DNA of 64,000 bases from Setophaga petechia (lineage: Eukaryota; Chordata; Aves; Passeriformes; Parulidae): contig JANCRA010000016.1 in NCBI GenBank assembly GCA_024362935.1, positions 19,637,165 to 19,701,164 of the forward strand, written 5' to 3'. Position 1 is the first letter of the stretch, and the number at the start of each line of letters is the position of its first letter. Shown here piece after piece: positions 38,101-51,829 of the stretch. The notes beneath the pieces are model-generated. The model had not been told where the DNA came from. It did no database searches and saw only the letters and a program-made list of their open reading frames with translations. The position numbers and the translations under genes were made by a program.

Positions 38101-41100
38101 TAGCTGGAGGAAGAATTAGAACTGTCCTAAAACTTTTGTGAGAGCTCGAACTGCTGAGCTATTAGATAAAGAAAGAGTTTTTCCTGCAGCTTTTCATAAA
38201 AGACAGGTGTACCCTGTAGTTTATGGCAGAAAAAGCCTTTGTATTGGAAGTGGAGAGAGTGGGGGCAGCAGCCTCCCTGCAGGGAGGATTTGCTCACTTG
38301 GTGTCTGCAGCCTTAAGACATCTCTGCTGCTCTGTGTGAGCCTCATCCCTGCCTAACCTTCCTTCTGCACTGAGGAGCAGCCCTGGGCACCAAACTGGGC
38401 CCTGGGGATTGTTTTAAGCCTTGTTTGACTGTGAGTTAGACATTGTGAAGCTCATATCATTGTGCAGAAACCTTTCTGTGAATTCTCTTCCAAAAGCTCG
38501 TGAGTGCTTTTAAAAATGTTTAATTTTTTTTTCTAAGCCTAATTTTCAAAGGTGATATAAGCCTCTACTGAAAAGGAACTAGAGCTTCATGATGTGCAGA
38601 CAATCAGCACTATCCAAAAATAATTCTCAGGTTGTGCTCCAGTGTAACCATTCTCAGTATTACTGTGTTATCTTCTGTCTTGATGTGACCTCTGCAAGTA
38701 GTCTTTATTCTCATATTCCCATTTCATACATTGTACCAGTACCTTTGAGAAAAGTTCAGATAAATCAGTAGAAAAATCTGTCTTCTGACTAAAGGAAACG
38801 TAATTTAAATTTGTTAGAAAACGAAATACTCAGAACATCCTCTTGAAAAACAAGTTTCAGGACAGCCCTGGTTTTAGTAGACGTGCATAAACCTGGGTGA
38901 TATTTATGAAGATGTGTAACTCTCCCTGATTGAAAACCTGACTAAGTGTCAGACCTCATTTGTATCTCTGGATGCATAATGCAGCCCAGTTGATATAAGG
39001 TCATTGACTGCAGTCTATTTTCCTGTGTCATTTTAGTAAAGCTGACATGGATGCAAACTAAGAGTTTACAGGTACTTTTATCAGAGAGAAGGGATACAAG
39101 TGAAAGCTGAAAAATGTAGTAAAATGAGTAGTTTATGAAGATTACTAGCATCCAGGAAGTGGCATGTAGTTTTTATTTATCTGTTGTTCAGTAAATCCCT
39201 CTCTCCCTTTATCAAGAGTAACCCCTGCCATTTTCCCCTTAGAGGCTCCCCTAGGGCTCCAGTGCAGAATGCAGATCTGGTTGCTTCTTCTGGCTCTATA
39301 ATGGTGCATAGAAACTTGAAACAGGAGATGATTTTGCCTTTCTGGGAATGCTCAGAGATTAATATATGGCTGCTATTCTAGCTTGTGTTTGTTTCTTTTA
39401 TCACATCATATAAAAGACCCTGACCAGAAAAGATGAAAAGCTTCCAAATCACTTATATGGAGGAATAAGTTGAGAAAGCTCCATTTTTAACTTGTGCAGC
39501 ATAATTAAACCCACTAATGAGTTAAAACATTAATATGGGAGCAACATAGAAGACTTTACACTCAGTGTTGAAGCATCCATCATTCTCTACACCTGTAACC
39601 CTCTGCTTTGTTAGACCCCCTTGAGTTCCAAGTGTGATTTGAAATTGCCCTTCAAAGTCTGTAGCTTGAGCATCCTTCTTCCTAATGAAACTATAGGGAT
39701 GTGCCCAAGTTAGTTCATCCAGAAATTGCCCTTTCTGGAGTTAAAACAGGAAGGGAGGTAATGCAAAGCTTGCCAATTTTTACTTTAATCTTTTTTAAGA
39801 GTCCAGAAGCGTGGCTCTTGGTCCATAAATTAGAACAACTGTGAGAAACATTCCAGTGAATGACCAAATGTAAATGCTCATCTGTGAATAAAGCCAGTGG
39901 TAGTGTGGATCCATTTGGGAATGTACAGGGCTTCCTGGGGGCAGCTGCAGCAGTGTATGAATTCTCTTTGTCCTTGCAGTGCATGGAGAACGTTCTGCCA
40001 TTAGTGCCTTCCCTAGCACTTTGTGCCCTGCACACCCATCTGATCTTTTCTTCCTTTTGGACAGCCAAGTGCTTTAGCTATTTTCTCGAGCATTTAGAGG
40101 TTTTGCTTTTCAGAGTGTTCATCAATTGCTGCTGCTCTGGTTAGACACAGGCAGTACAAACACAAAACTCCCAGTCTTGCTTGGCTGAGCCAGCATAGCA
40201 GTGTATGAGCTGCTTGCATTGGGAACCTGCTGGGATAAAGAAAGTAGCAGTGACCAAACACTGAAATATCTGGGATTCTGCAGAGGCAGTGGCACTAAAA
40301 TTGAAAGCATTAAACACAATCTTGCTTAAATATGAAATAGCTGCACACTAACCCCTTCTACTTCCTGGCAAGAATAATAATGCTGCTCTAATTCAGAATG
40401 AAATTAAAATCAAACAAAACAAATTCTCTGTAACCAAAAGCAAGTCTGTGGCAGGGATGAGTCAGGACTGAAGTTCTGAAATTATGAAGTGGATTTTATG
40501 CAGGAGCCTCTCTCCCTCTCCCTGTTGCCAGGGAGGGTTCATAGGCAACAGACTTAATGGGTTAGGCAGACAACTTGTTGCTGACTAAGTCACGAAGAGC
40601 TGACACCTCTTCTGCATCTTGGAAGCCTTGAATGCTCTTTGGATGCTTTAGACCAGTGGCATGCTGTGAACTCTTTTCCTAAAAGGAATTTTTTCCATAG
40701 CTTTTTACAAATCTGGAGTAAATTGCTTGCTTATTTGAGTAGCTAACTCATTTTGCTCTTTCTGCTTTCTTAGAGGTAAAGCACACTGTTCTGTGAGCTA
40801 CAATATTAGTTCCCCCCAGTAGCAGGGAGACCTTGGGTCAGATTCATCAGGAGGGATAACAGATATTTTCAGGTATTGCATACTAATGAATAGCTGGCTC
40901 TTCTTCATTATTTATCTACACCAGAAATTTAATGAATACCTTGAAAGCTATTTATTGAATTCTGTGTTTGTGGACAGCAGTGCTTCACAAAGTGCAGATC
41001 ACTGAATACCATGGTCAAGTTTCTGTATGTGTGCAGTTAAATATAAAAATTAGTTTATTTCAACCATGCATGCCCTTGTTCATTTTTCTATTTGCCTTAA

Positions 41101-44100
41101 TGTCTTTCTGCCCCCATTTAAGCCCTTTAGAAGGTGGGTATAGTGTGAATTCAAGACAGTCACAAAGCAAGGAGGATCTGGATAAAAGCTTAAACACATT
41201 CTGCTGCTACATTGTAGGGTCATACATGTGGGGAATAATGAGGATTGTGAAAAGGCTGACTTGTATAATGGTTAAATGATTTCTGATATCAGGCTTCTAT
41301 CAGGAGGCTGCTACAGCTCCTGGGCTTTGGCAGTGCTGAAGTGGCTCCCAAAATTCTCCAGCTGTAGGTCAAGTCCTGCTTTTTGGACCCCTGAGCACGG
41401 AGATTTGAAGAGTGGAGCTATTCCCACTGGGAGTTTGCAGCTCTGGTGACTGGGCAGCCCCTCTAGAGCAGTGTTGTTTTTGAAAAGCAGGAACAGAGCA
41501 AAGCAAAGGGACAGGGCAGAGGGTAAGTGCAGTGGCAGGGCTGTGCTGGCCATCCCTGCTTTGCCAGCTCCCTGCTCAAGGCTCTCCGAGGTTGCTGCAT
41601 CTCTGTCACTGCCTGACAAGAACAGAGGGATATTGTTTAACTATTTGTGGTTATTTTGATGTCTTGCTTCCTGCTACTGGCAAAACAAGTAGTGTAACTT
41701 GGCTTAGGCTTCCTTGGAGCCAATTGTGAAAACATGAAATCACTGCACAAATGTTTTCAGCAAGGGGATTGTTTGGAACCTTCTGCTTTGCTGATGGTCA
41801 CAAACCAAAGCACCAAGTCCATGCAGTGAGCAGTTGGACTGCACAGTGTATGGAAATTGATATCAGGGTGAGCACAGCCATCACAAAGGGGCTTCTGGTT
41901 GTCATGATTCTTCTAACTCTCCTCTTGGTAGTTCCAAAGCTGCTGGCAAGGGAACAGAATTGCTGTCAGGTGAGCACTCAAAAAGACAGCTTCGTTTTCC
42001 AACAGTAAAATAGTTTATGGTAATTCTGTGACCACTGGTACCACTTAGTTTCTTGAGCTTGAATCAAAACTTCACAAACAAGGGACATTAAAAAAGAAAA
42101 AAACCTGACAGACATTATATTTTAGGGTTTTTTCCCTTGTTTTTTTTTTCCTCAGAAGGAAGCTTTACTAACTTAAAAATATTGTGGTTTAATAGTCCAT
42201 TTTTCATATCCAGAATATTAAAGCCTCTGTTCCTGGTATTTATCAGGTCTGAGTTCAGCAAAACACTTTAGCATGTATCATGTGAAGTACTTTATTAGTT
42301 TTACTCTTCATTAGTTATATGCTTTTCCAAGCCTAACTTCTGCAAGCCCCCAATCCTTCCATGCATAAACACCTGTAAATCCATTGGCATTGAGGTTTTT
42401 GCTTTCTGGATGTTCTGCTGGCCCATGCAGCCTGAGCTACACATTCTACTAATGGTGTGTAGCCAAAAGGGGCACAGAACTCTAAATACCTGATAAAGCC
42501 TTGACTAAATGTGTGGTTATCCTGTGTCTGTGTGTCCAGAGTGTGCACAAATGTGTGATAAAGGGGTTGTATGCAAGCATGGTCATTTAAACAACTATTC
42601 CATCTTTACAATTATGGGCTTTTAAAAAATATTGCTGGAAAGTTTTTATGATCCTTTCAGAACTATTCACCTCCCCCATCCCTGCCTCTCTCAGGGGAAA
42701 GCATTTGGAGAGTTGGATTCTTAAAAATCTCACATCCCCAGACTGAAGTTCTGCAGAAAAACCTACTGTGGTAATCAGTATGTTCATCTGGGGAAAAAAC
42801 AGAGCTGAGCTATTTATTTATCTTTAATTATAAGTGGTTAAACAAGGAGAATAGACTTACAGTTCCTACTGAACTTAAAAAGACTCTGATTTGTGCCAAC
42901 TAAAAATTAATTAGTAAGGAATTTTTAATTTCAGCATCCTAGGCCAAGAATCTATTCCTTGATAAAGATGTCCCCATGGAATAGAGTTATGAGATGAGAT
43001 TAGAAGGAATGTAAACTTTGTATCACATGAAGCTTCTACTGTTTTGCACCAATGCAAAGGATGTTCCTAAATTTTGATTTTTTGGGGTGTTGGAAGATAA
43101 GCCCAGAGCTGACCTGGCAGGGGCCCAGCATGCCAGAGGAAGGGACACAAGATCCCATCATGGAGCTGGAAGATTTTGAGGTGGAAAGGTATTAAAGGGT
43201 TTTTAATCTGAGGTGAGAAATTGCTCTCCTGCATTTGTGAACCTGAAATGATAGAATAGCTAATACCATTCATTTTGGAAAATCATGTATCTGCTTGATG
43301 CAGAGGGGCATAAAGTACTAGTATTAAAAGCCCTGATAATTGTTCCTTATTCATTAAACATCTCTCTCCTGGTTTTGTTAGATTTTGGCTTTTTTTGAGG
43401 TGTGGATAGAAAGTAGGGAAAGCTTAAAATTCCCAGTGGAAAACTGGCTATCAATTATTTCAGGTTGGCTTTTGGTTTTTTGTGACAAATATAAATCTTT
43501 TGGCTCTCCAATTCTAAACCAATTGATTTCAAACAATTTCTCAGACAAATTTCACAGCATTAGGGAAGGAAAGATGGTTTAAAGAGAACATTTGTTAGTA
43601 GTACAGTTTTACATTCACACAATCAGAAATTCTAAAGTAGAGCTGCTGTGTTGTTCTTGCCTGCTTGTATTGATTTATGAAAAGCCACAAACATTAGGAA
43701 TGATCTTTAAAGTGAACCACTTGTTGTTCCTTTGAAAATTGTTCTCTGATCTCTTGGCTCCTTATGGTAATTGAAAATCACAATAAAGAACTTGTGAAGC
43801 TGTGAGTCTCAGAGGAGAGGAGGCAGCAGCAGTGTTCACTGGCACATGCACCAGGAAAATATCAGTGCTTTACAAAGGTTATAGAAAACTTCAAGAAAAA
43901 TTGTATTAGTGTAAAGCCAGCGCTGTAAATATTTAATTATTTCCTTCTCTCCTTGAGTTGGAGGCAAATGAGTGCCATCATGCTAAGGTGATAACCAGCA
44001 GACTGTGAAATCTGAGTTGAATACTTTGGGTGAGTAGTGGCAGGCCTGCAGGGATGGAACATGGTGGAAATTGCAGAAAGAATCTGGGAAAAGTCCTGAG

Positions 44101-44959
44101 GACTTTGTTACTGTGTCCATAGGGTAACACTGCCATGAAGCATGTGGGAAAAAATTAAAATAGATAGAATATTAAAAGATATAAATAATGAAATGTATAA
44201 AATATTAAATATATATATAGTTTCTGTAAGCAGGCTGATTTTCATGTTAATTATTCACCACCTAGGATTTTCTTTCATAAATTTATTTTTTCTGTTTTTA
44301 ATCTTTGGTAGTTTTGTCTGAGTTTCTGCTTTATGTCATTTTGAAATGGTTGTTAATTTTCTACAATAGCAGCAAGGATTGCAATGAGTAATTAAGAAAG
44401 AATCCTACATATTATGGAAGGTAGTAAAGAGAGAAAGAAATGTAACAAAAAATTGACTCTAAGTGAGAAGCTGGAATGGAAGGGTACTCTAAGAATCTAT
44501 GGAGTACAGCAGGTTTTACTTTTGCTTTAAACTTCAAAATAACTGTGTGGGTTATCATGAAGTCTCCCAGTCACAAGATTCAAACCTCAACTACTAAAAC
44601 AAACTTTGTGTAGGAAAGAGCTTTCTATTTTTACATGAAACCTGTACGGCAATTTTTTTCTAAATGAGAGCACATAGTGTGTGCAAATACATTTGTGAGG
44701 ATATTTTACATAGCCCGTTTTTGCTTTTAGATAATGGCTTTCTTTTAAAGAAAAACGATGAATCATTCAAAAAGGGAAAGAGGAGAGATGCATTAGCAGG
44801 CTCAGTCAGGGCTGCATTCACAGGCCTGGAGAGACTCAGAAATGGAGAGCTGGCATTTTTCATTGCTGGGCTTACTGAGGCTGAAATTTGATTTGAGATG
44901 GCTGAGGCTCCTCATTCCAGGCACTGAGGGTCTCCCTGGTGGCTGTTCCTGAGCAGCCT
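32111..44959. other. Intergenic DNA, no gene seen
   Basis: About 12.8 kb of AT-rich, CpG-poor sequence without supported genes. An 8-bp perfect inverted repeat (CTGTTGCC / GGCAACAG) lies at 40522-40551. Dense A/T stretches occur at 33750-33850 and 44150-44300. Conserved RORA enhancers could lie here, but none can be recognised without alignment. Confidence 0.6.
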
Positions 44960-45779
44960 GTGGGCACTGGTGGGTGTGATCCTGTGGAAGGATCCCCATG
45001 CTCACTGCAGCCCGTGGTGGATGTGATCCTGTGGAGGGATCCCCATGCTCACTGCAGCCCATGGGCACTGGTGGGTGTGATCCTGTGGAAGGATCCCCAT
45101 GCTCACTGCAGCCCGTGGGCACTGCTGGATGTGATCCTTGGAAGGATCCCCATGCTCACTGCAGCCCGTGGGCACTGGTGGATGTGATCTGTGGAAGGAT
45201 CCCCATGCTCACTGCAGCCCGTGGGCACTGGTGGGTGTGATCCTGTGGAGGGATCCCCATGCTCACTGCAGCCTGTGGTGGATGTGATCCTGTGGAAGGA
45301 TCTCCATGCTCACTGCAGCCCCTGGGCACTGGTGGATCCCGTGGGCACTGGTGGGTGTGATCCTTGGAAGAATCCCCATGCTCACTGCAGCCCGTGGGCA
45401 CTGCTGGATGTGATCCTTGGAAGGATCCCCATGCTCAGTGCAGCCCGTGGGCACTGGTGGATGTGATCCTGTGGAAGGATCCCCATGCTCACTGCAGCCC
45501 CTGGGCACTGGTGGATGTGATCCTGTGGAAGGATCCCACTGGTGGATGTGATCCTTGGAAGGATCCCCATGCTCACTGCAGCCCCTGGGCACTGGTGGAT
45601 GTGATCCTGTGGAAGGATCCCCATGCTCACTGCAGCCCCTGGGCACTGGTGGATCCCGTGGGCACTGGTGGGTGTGATCCTGTGGAAGGATCCCCATGCT
45701 CACTGCAGCCCGTGGGCACTGGTGGATCCCGTGGGCACTGGTGGGTGTGATCCTGTGGAAGGATCCCCATGCTCACTGC
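44960..45779. repeat. Minisatellite, ~54-bp unit, about 14 copies
   Basis: The full unit reads GTGGGCACTGGTGGGTGTGA, then TCCTGTGGAAGGATCCCCAT, then GCTCACTGCAGCCC (54 bp). Fourteen copies of the CATGCTCA-TGCAG core can be counted between about 44996 and 45772. Units vary: some lack GGGCACT, some have TCCTTGGAAGG, and some carry an extra GTGGATCCC insertion. This gives spacings from about 45 to 73 bp. Nearly every unit carries a GGATCC site. Repetitive open frames on both strands through the array are not genes. Confidence 0.97.
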
Positions 45780-48700
45780 CAAAGGACCCCCAGAGCTGAA
45801 CCCAAGGGAGGGACTTCTCCAGCTAGAAAAACCCATGGTTGGATCCATTTAATGAACTCTAATTTCTGATTGATTTATTCCATTGAAGAAGAAGAAATTG
45901 GAAAATAGGCAAGACCTTGATGTTCCTTTTTTCAATGTGTTTCAGGAATTTGTTTTGAGTTTTGCTGGTTTTGTTTGGTTTTTTACAGAAAATATTGTTT
46001 TACTTTGAAGCGTATCTAAACATCACTTTTATGAGCATGTTAAAAAATCAAGGCACAAACCACATCTTTTAATTTCAAGTCTAACTAAATATTTTGTTTG
46101 GTTATAAGGTACTTATTTTTCATCAGATAAAAAAAGCTGAAAAATTGCAAGGCTTATTTTGGGTTTCAGTGCTTTATAGAACATGAAGACAACTCTAACA
46201 ACAACCAAATTTGTTTTTACAGTATTAGAACTGTCAGTTGTGAAAGTGAAATTGTTCTGCCCTCTTCCCTCTCATCTCCAAACAGAGAAAACCAGATCTT
46301 CTCTTACTATACCTGTGTTCCATTAACACACTGGAATATTTTCACTATGAAATTCCTCTTCCAAGAATTCTTTTTTCAGCATAATACTGAAAGCTTCATA
46401 TTAATCTTTCTAGTCTGTATAAAATATATAAAGTTTTGGACTTAATAACTATTATAAAAGACACAAACTGTTCTATTGTGGAGCTTGAAGCTCTCAAAGA
46501 GTTAAAGCAGGCAGCAGAATATATGTTTTCTTTAATACAAGTTGACCTTTGCATGCAGCAGACAGCTTTCCATTTTCGTTGAAATAAAAATATTTTACTA
46601 GATACAGTGTTTAAATAAATCAAATGAAGCTTCAAATTATGTAAAACCTGACTATTTAAAATAAAATTACTACTTTCTCTTCTGAATTTTTGGCATAATT
46701 CAATTTTAATGCTCATCTAAGCTGTAATGTCTCTGCTGTGTATTTGGCCTGCTTGATTATACTGATGGGTTGTGTCATTTTTTTGTTACATGTACAATGA
46801 AGGTAATTTTTGTGTTTCTAAGCCAGAAGATCAAGTTCTGTGACCTGGAGAAAAGGAAGGCAAATCAGAATGGGTGCAGGTGCAGCTCCTTGCTGTGCAG
46901 GGGGAGAGCAGGGGGAGCTTTGCAGCCCCTTCCAGGACGTTGGGGGGATCCTGGGCTGGGCTGGGAAGGGGCAGGGTTTGTACCACAGCCTCCCCACCTC
47001 CTGCAAGGTGTGCTCTTGGAAATGCTGAGGGTACTGTGGAAATCTGCTGGGAGAACCACAGAGATGTATGAAGGCATGTACAAAACTATCATTTAGACAG
47101 TATTCATAAGAATATTTCTTTTATCAAGGACAAGCTGTGTTTTTTTCCTTACTTTAACCTGCTTTTAACCTATTCTTACTTTTAGAGAGGCATGTCTTTT
47201 TGCACAAGTGTGAGTTATCAGTCTGATATTATGGATGAATTCTATAATAAATGTGGTATTTGAGGAAACAGCTCTTGAATAAAAACACAGTGAAGAAGGT
47301 AGTGCTGAAGCAAGAGCTAATGAGAAATCAGCCATACCCACTTTGGACTGAAGTGATCCAGGGTTTCAGAAATGGCATCTCATTGACTGATCTTCACTAA
47401 AAAAAAAATCTTCCATTTTCTTGAGAACAAAAATGTATCTCTGGATCAGATTTTTCTCTTCCCTGTTTCCCTTCAATTCTCCAGAGAACATGGGCAGGCT
47501 GAGCTGCTCCTCTAATTCAATTAGCTTACCTTTGTGGGAGGAAGAAGTTGTCTGCAAGTGTATGGAAAGCAAGAAAAGTCTTCATCTGGCTAAAGGAAAA
47601 TATCCAATCATTTTTTAAACTATCTGCAAGGAAAGAGCAGCAAAACCAGCTTGCTGAGAGAGGTGGATATCTTTGGGCCTTTTACCTGAATTCACTCACA
47701 GAAAGTCTTCCATTTTTAAAAACTGACCTGTGCTACTCTCTATCAGGAGATGCTGATTGTGGACATTGTGCTGTACAGATAAGCACAAAGGATTCTTTAC
47801 TCTGTATGTTGTGAGCTTCTCCACTTTCTTTGAGAAACAGAAAATCCAATAAGCAATGAATCCAAATGGCAGAGAGGAGACTGGAAATGAAGGCTTAACA
47901 AACAATGAAAAGCAGCTCATAGTTTACACGATGAGTTTACAGCAGGAAAAAGGAGATTCCACTGAATCTGTGCTGTGCTAGCTGGTTAACAAATGCTCCT
48001 CAGTCTTTAAAACAAACAAAATTATGTCTGTGAGTGCAAATTCCAGCAACTGTTTGATGAGCTTTCCACTTTGCTTAGAGATAAAGGTTGTGGGAAAGGG
48101 TCCACTGAAGCTGCCTCCAGTCTAAGTGCCTCCAGCACAGTTGTCTTATTTCTTTCCTATTATTTTTTATTTTGTTTTCATCTAGGATATGAGAGAATGC
48201 TGTTCAGGTAGTGTTTAATTTAATTACTGCCAAATATTCAGGTTCCATACCTGTAGTTTACCAGTCTGCCTGTTTTTGCTGGAGCTTAATGGCTTGCATA
48301 ATTTTGAGGAGGCTGCTGTATGTGTTTCCAGTGGAAGCAGTTTCTTGTCCTACTGTAAAATTTAATTAACTAAAGTTTTGTGAACCATTAAAAGATATGC
48401 TGCAGAATGCAGTTGCAAAGAATAGATGTATATATTTTCAGCACTTCTTTGAATATTGGTATATAAGTATGATGACATCAGAACTGTACTGAGGACCTCC
48501 TTGGTGTCCTACTTGCTCTTCTGAATGTCTTCAATCTCTGAATTTTTTAATTTATTTTTTCCTGCAAAGACATCAAAACCACAGGGATGTGTCCAATGGA
48601 AGGAAAAGTGCCTTACTCTTAGCAACCTGTTGTAGAGGAGGCCCAGCTGTAACTCTGCCTTGTCACTCAAGCTTTGCCCCCATGGTTATTGATCTCTGCA

Positions 48701-48799
48701 TCAGTGTGTTCTGCACAATGCCAGACTGGAGCTGCCACAGCTCCCTAGGAAGGCTGGACAGCCCCCTTGGGCCTGGGTGTGCTGTGGGCAGGGGTAGGC
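45780..48799. other. Intergenic DNA, nothing recognised
   Basis: AT-rich to 46800, with a GC-richer patch at 46860-47030 that gives short chance frames on both strands. No gene or clear repeat is visible. Confidence 0.6.
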
Positions 48800-48940
48800 C
48801 AGGCCCAGCATGGGGGTTGTTGTTTAAGAAGATGCTCTTAGTTCCAGGATTTAGTGTTGGCCCTGTCCTGTGAGGAGCAGGGAGTTGGACTTGGTGTCCT
48901 TATGGGTCCCTTCCCACTTGAGCTGTTCTGTGGTTTTGTG
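48800..48940 (+). mobile_element. CR1 LINE, truncated 3' end (older copy)
   Basis: The sequence CCAGGATTTAGTGTTGG, GAGTTGGACTTGGTGTCCTT, GGGTCCCTTCCCACTTGAG and the tail TTCTGTGGTTTTGTG (48926-48940) follow the order of the CR1 3' end. Substitutions are more numerous than in the copy at 18.8 kb, so this looks older or from a different subfamily. The 5' limit is uncertain; similarity may reach to about 48740. Confidence 0.82.
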
Positions 48941-51829
48941 TAACTCCTGGGCCAGGAGTGTGCTTTGGCATTCTCTTTGGAGGGAGCTCTTTGAACAGCT
49001 GGGTTGGTGGTGTGTGTAGAAGACCTCTAGTGACTCAGGTTCAAGGCAGGCTTGCACCTTGGTGGGCAGTGAACAGAATGCTGGGTGCTGTTCTGAGTGA
49101 GCTGAGCTTTGGTTGCACACATGTGTGTGCTCTCTACCTCCTGCCCAAGAATTGCTTTGTGTGTGTGTCTGCTGGCTGTGGGCATTACAGCTCTTCTGCC
49201 CCTTCCTCTGCCACTGAAAAAGTGTCCAGATGATCTTTATACCTCCTCTACTGCAGAATCATGTAAGATTTATGTGATCTTTAAAATTTAGAATTTTTAA
49301 AATTATTAATCATTGTATCTACATGAAAATAGCTAAGGTAATAGGAGATGTTTGGTGATAGTTGTCTCTTTTTGTTCCATTACTGATAGTTCTAGTATCA
49401 TCTGTTGCAGGTAATATCTGCAGCAATTTCTAAAGCCCTTTTTCATCTAACTAAACATTTATCCTCAAGTTTCTCAGCATACCTGTCTTTGCTGCTAATG
49501 CCATCTCACTTGTTGAAACAAGCTTAGTGATCAAAGTTAATGAACCATCTTGGTAGGGATTGGAAGCTGGAAATAGACTGAAGAACGAGGAAGACCTTTG
49601 CAATGCCCAGGAAATGTCTTAGCAGAACAGGTTCACAGAGAGGGAGCTTTGGATAAAAGTTGTGATGGTTTTCATTCATTATATAAATCTCAAGTGAACT
49701 GTCACCTATTTCCTTTGCTCGTGGTGCTTTCAGTTTGTGGGCAGCCTCTCTTTTTGCTAGAGCAAAGCAGCTTTGTCTTTTCCTTGTGTAGGTGCTCCTA
49801 GATTGTGGCCTCTACAAACATGCTACAAATTTATCCTGCTTTAGCTGGTTCTAATTGCTGGTGATTTATGAGGGAGATGTTGTGAAACAACATAAAATTA
49901 ATTTTTCTTCTCCATTAATTCAGATGTTCTAAGCATTTGGGCTTACTCCTGTGATTTCTCCTCCCTCACAATTTACTTTGAAAAAAAAAGATCTACTGTG
50001 TTGTCCTATTGTAGCCTTCAGTGTTTCCTTCTTTCTCTTCTAAGTAAATTGAAAAATTGTTTCAATTTAGAAAATAGGGGAAAAGATGCAATAAATGACA
50101 ATTGTATAACAAAGGTAGGTGTACAAAATGCCAGCAGCCTTTAACAGCTAGAAGGAGAAAAACCCCACTCTGTGATAATTTGAAGTAGCTGCAATACTAC
50201 AAGCAGTCCTGCAAAACACTCACATGAATAATCCTCACTGTGGCAAGTGCTCCAGTTGTTGCCAGCACTGGTGAAAGGCAGTGGTCTGGCAGCTTTGAGG
50301 AATGAAGTTCTTTTTTTTATTAGCTGGGCAAGTTTCCCAACACACACTGCCTGGTCAGCCTGCAAAACCCCCATCTGAGGAGGGAGGGATAAGCTTTCTC
50401 TCAGGCTAACAGGCAGCTTGATTTCCACAGATCACATCATTCTTACTTGTGTTTGCAGGCTGCCAATTAGCAAAAAGTAAAGGGAGAGGCTTTGCAGGAA
50501 ATTGAAGCTCTAATGCACCAAACTTGCATCCGAGAAGGACCACCTTGCTGCCCTCTGCAGATTCTGGAGAGACCATGCCCAAAGGCTGTACCCCTGCCTG
50601 TGCCAGTGCGTCCCAGGGATGCTCACAGTGCCACACGGGGCCTGGGGAGCAACAACCTGTGCTTCCCTTGTCCCACTTCCACTCGCTCTCCTTCTCAGGC
50701 TGCTCTCTAGGAACAGCTTCCACCCAGCTTGACAGCCTTTGACTTGATGCTGGTGAGAAACCTGGCAGCCTTTTGTGTCCATACCATGTGTGCTCCCGGG
50801 CCTGCCCTAACCCAGTACTTCATCACAAAGAACAAGACCTGGTTTTACTCAGTGAGCAAGGTCTGTGAGCTCAGTTCTGACCATCTCAAATTTATTTATG
50901 CTCTGAAAGTGAATGCAGAATAATTTTTTAGTGTCACTCTGTCTTCTGCAATCGCTGCCCATTCCTCTCAGATGGAAGCAGACAAGAGATAATCAAAACT
51001 GTGGTGGTGTTTGTTTTCCAGACACGGGTAATTGGAACTTCAGGACTTCCAAATCAACAGACCCAAGATCCCACCCTTCCACCAAAAGGACTACCAGTAG
51101 TGCAAGATGTAATCCAATTTGTGGACAGGCTCCAGGGGCAAGTAGGATTCATGGTACGTTTCCCAGCTGTTTGAGCAGCCACCATTTGTGAGAGAGCAGT
51201 GCAGTACTGGTGATCGTCCTGCAGAATATGGAATTGCCCAGGGTTTACCTAAAAGTTTCATCAGGTACCAGCACCAGCAGTGTTGAAAGCTGCAGCAGCA
51301 GTCCTGGTTGGCAGAAGGTAGCATATCAGCTGCTTGCACATGATCAAGTGCCATTTGGAAAAAGCTTGAACCGCTTTCAGTAAAAATATCATGATTTGGT
51401 CTACCCGGGATATGCTGCTAGTCAGAGCAGCCAAAGCAGGCAGCTTTAGCACCTTCTGTGCAGGAGGCAGTGGGGCTGCAGGAAACATGGCCTCTGTTGT
51501 ACAGGAGCGATGTGTTCTCCAGGGTGTGTTTGTGGCAGCTGTTACTGGATTTTAACATCAGGCAGTGGACAAGGAATTGACCATTACCGAGACTGAACCG
51601 CACAAGGGTGCTTGCAGAAGTCAGCCCAGATCTGGAGGTTTTCTGGCACCTTGCTTGTCACCTTTTGTTCTATGTCAAAGCGCACTTCATTGAGAGAGAG
51701 GTATTGTCTGAAACGTTGCCTTCTCCGGCTGCGTGGCTGCTAAACATGTGGGTCTTGAGACGCTTAATACAGCTGGCATCTTCTGATGCGGCTTCAGCTG
51801 AAACAGTCATGGGGGAGGGAAGGCAGCCC
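48941..51829. other. RORA upstream flank
   Basis: Non-coding sequence leading to the RORA CpG island. A GC-richer patch at 50500-50720 yields overlapping chance frames on both strands. A candidate exon-like block at 51022-51153 is listed separately. Confidence 0.5.
51022..51153 (+). other. Exon-like open block upstream of RORA (unidentified)
   Basis: A pyrimidine-rich stretch ending TTTGTTTTCCAG precedes this block, and a good donor, GTACGT, follows it at 51154. The 132 nt between them read as exactly 44 codons without a stop, including GLPNQQTQDPTLPPKGLPVV and QDVIQFVDRLQGQVGFM. A second open stretch in another frame continues to about 51275. I do not recognise a protein family. It could be a non-coding leader or lncRNA exon, a frame-shifted retrocopy remnant, or chance. 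Confidence 0.22.

Noticed and set aside
44802..45848. Repetitive proteins on both strands at the 54-bp array
   Set aside because: Unit length is a multiple of three, so the tandem DNA stays open in several frames. There is no start context, signal or splice support.
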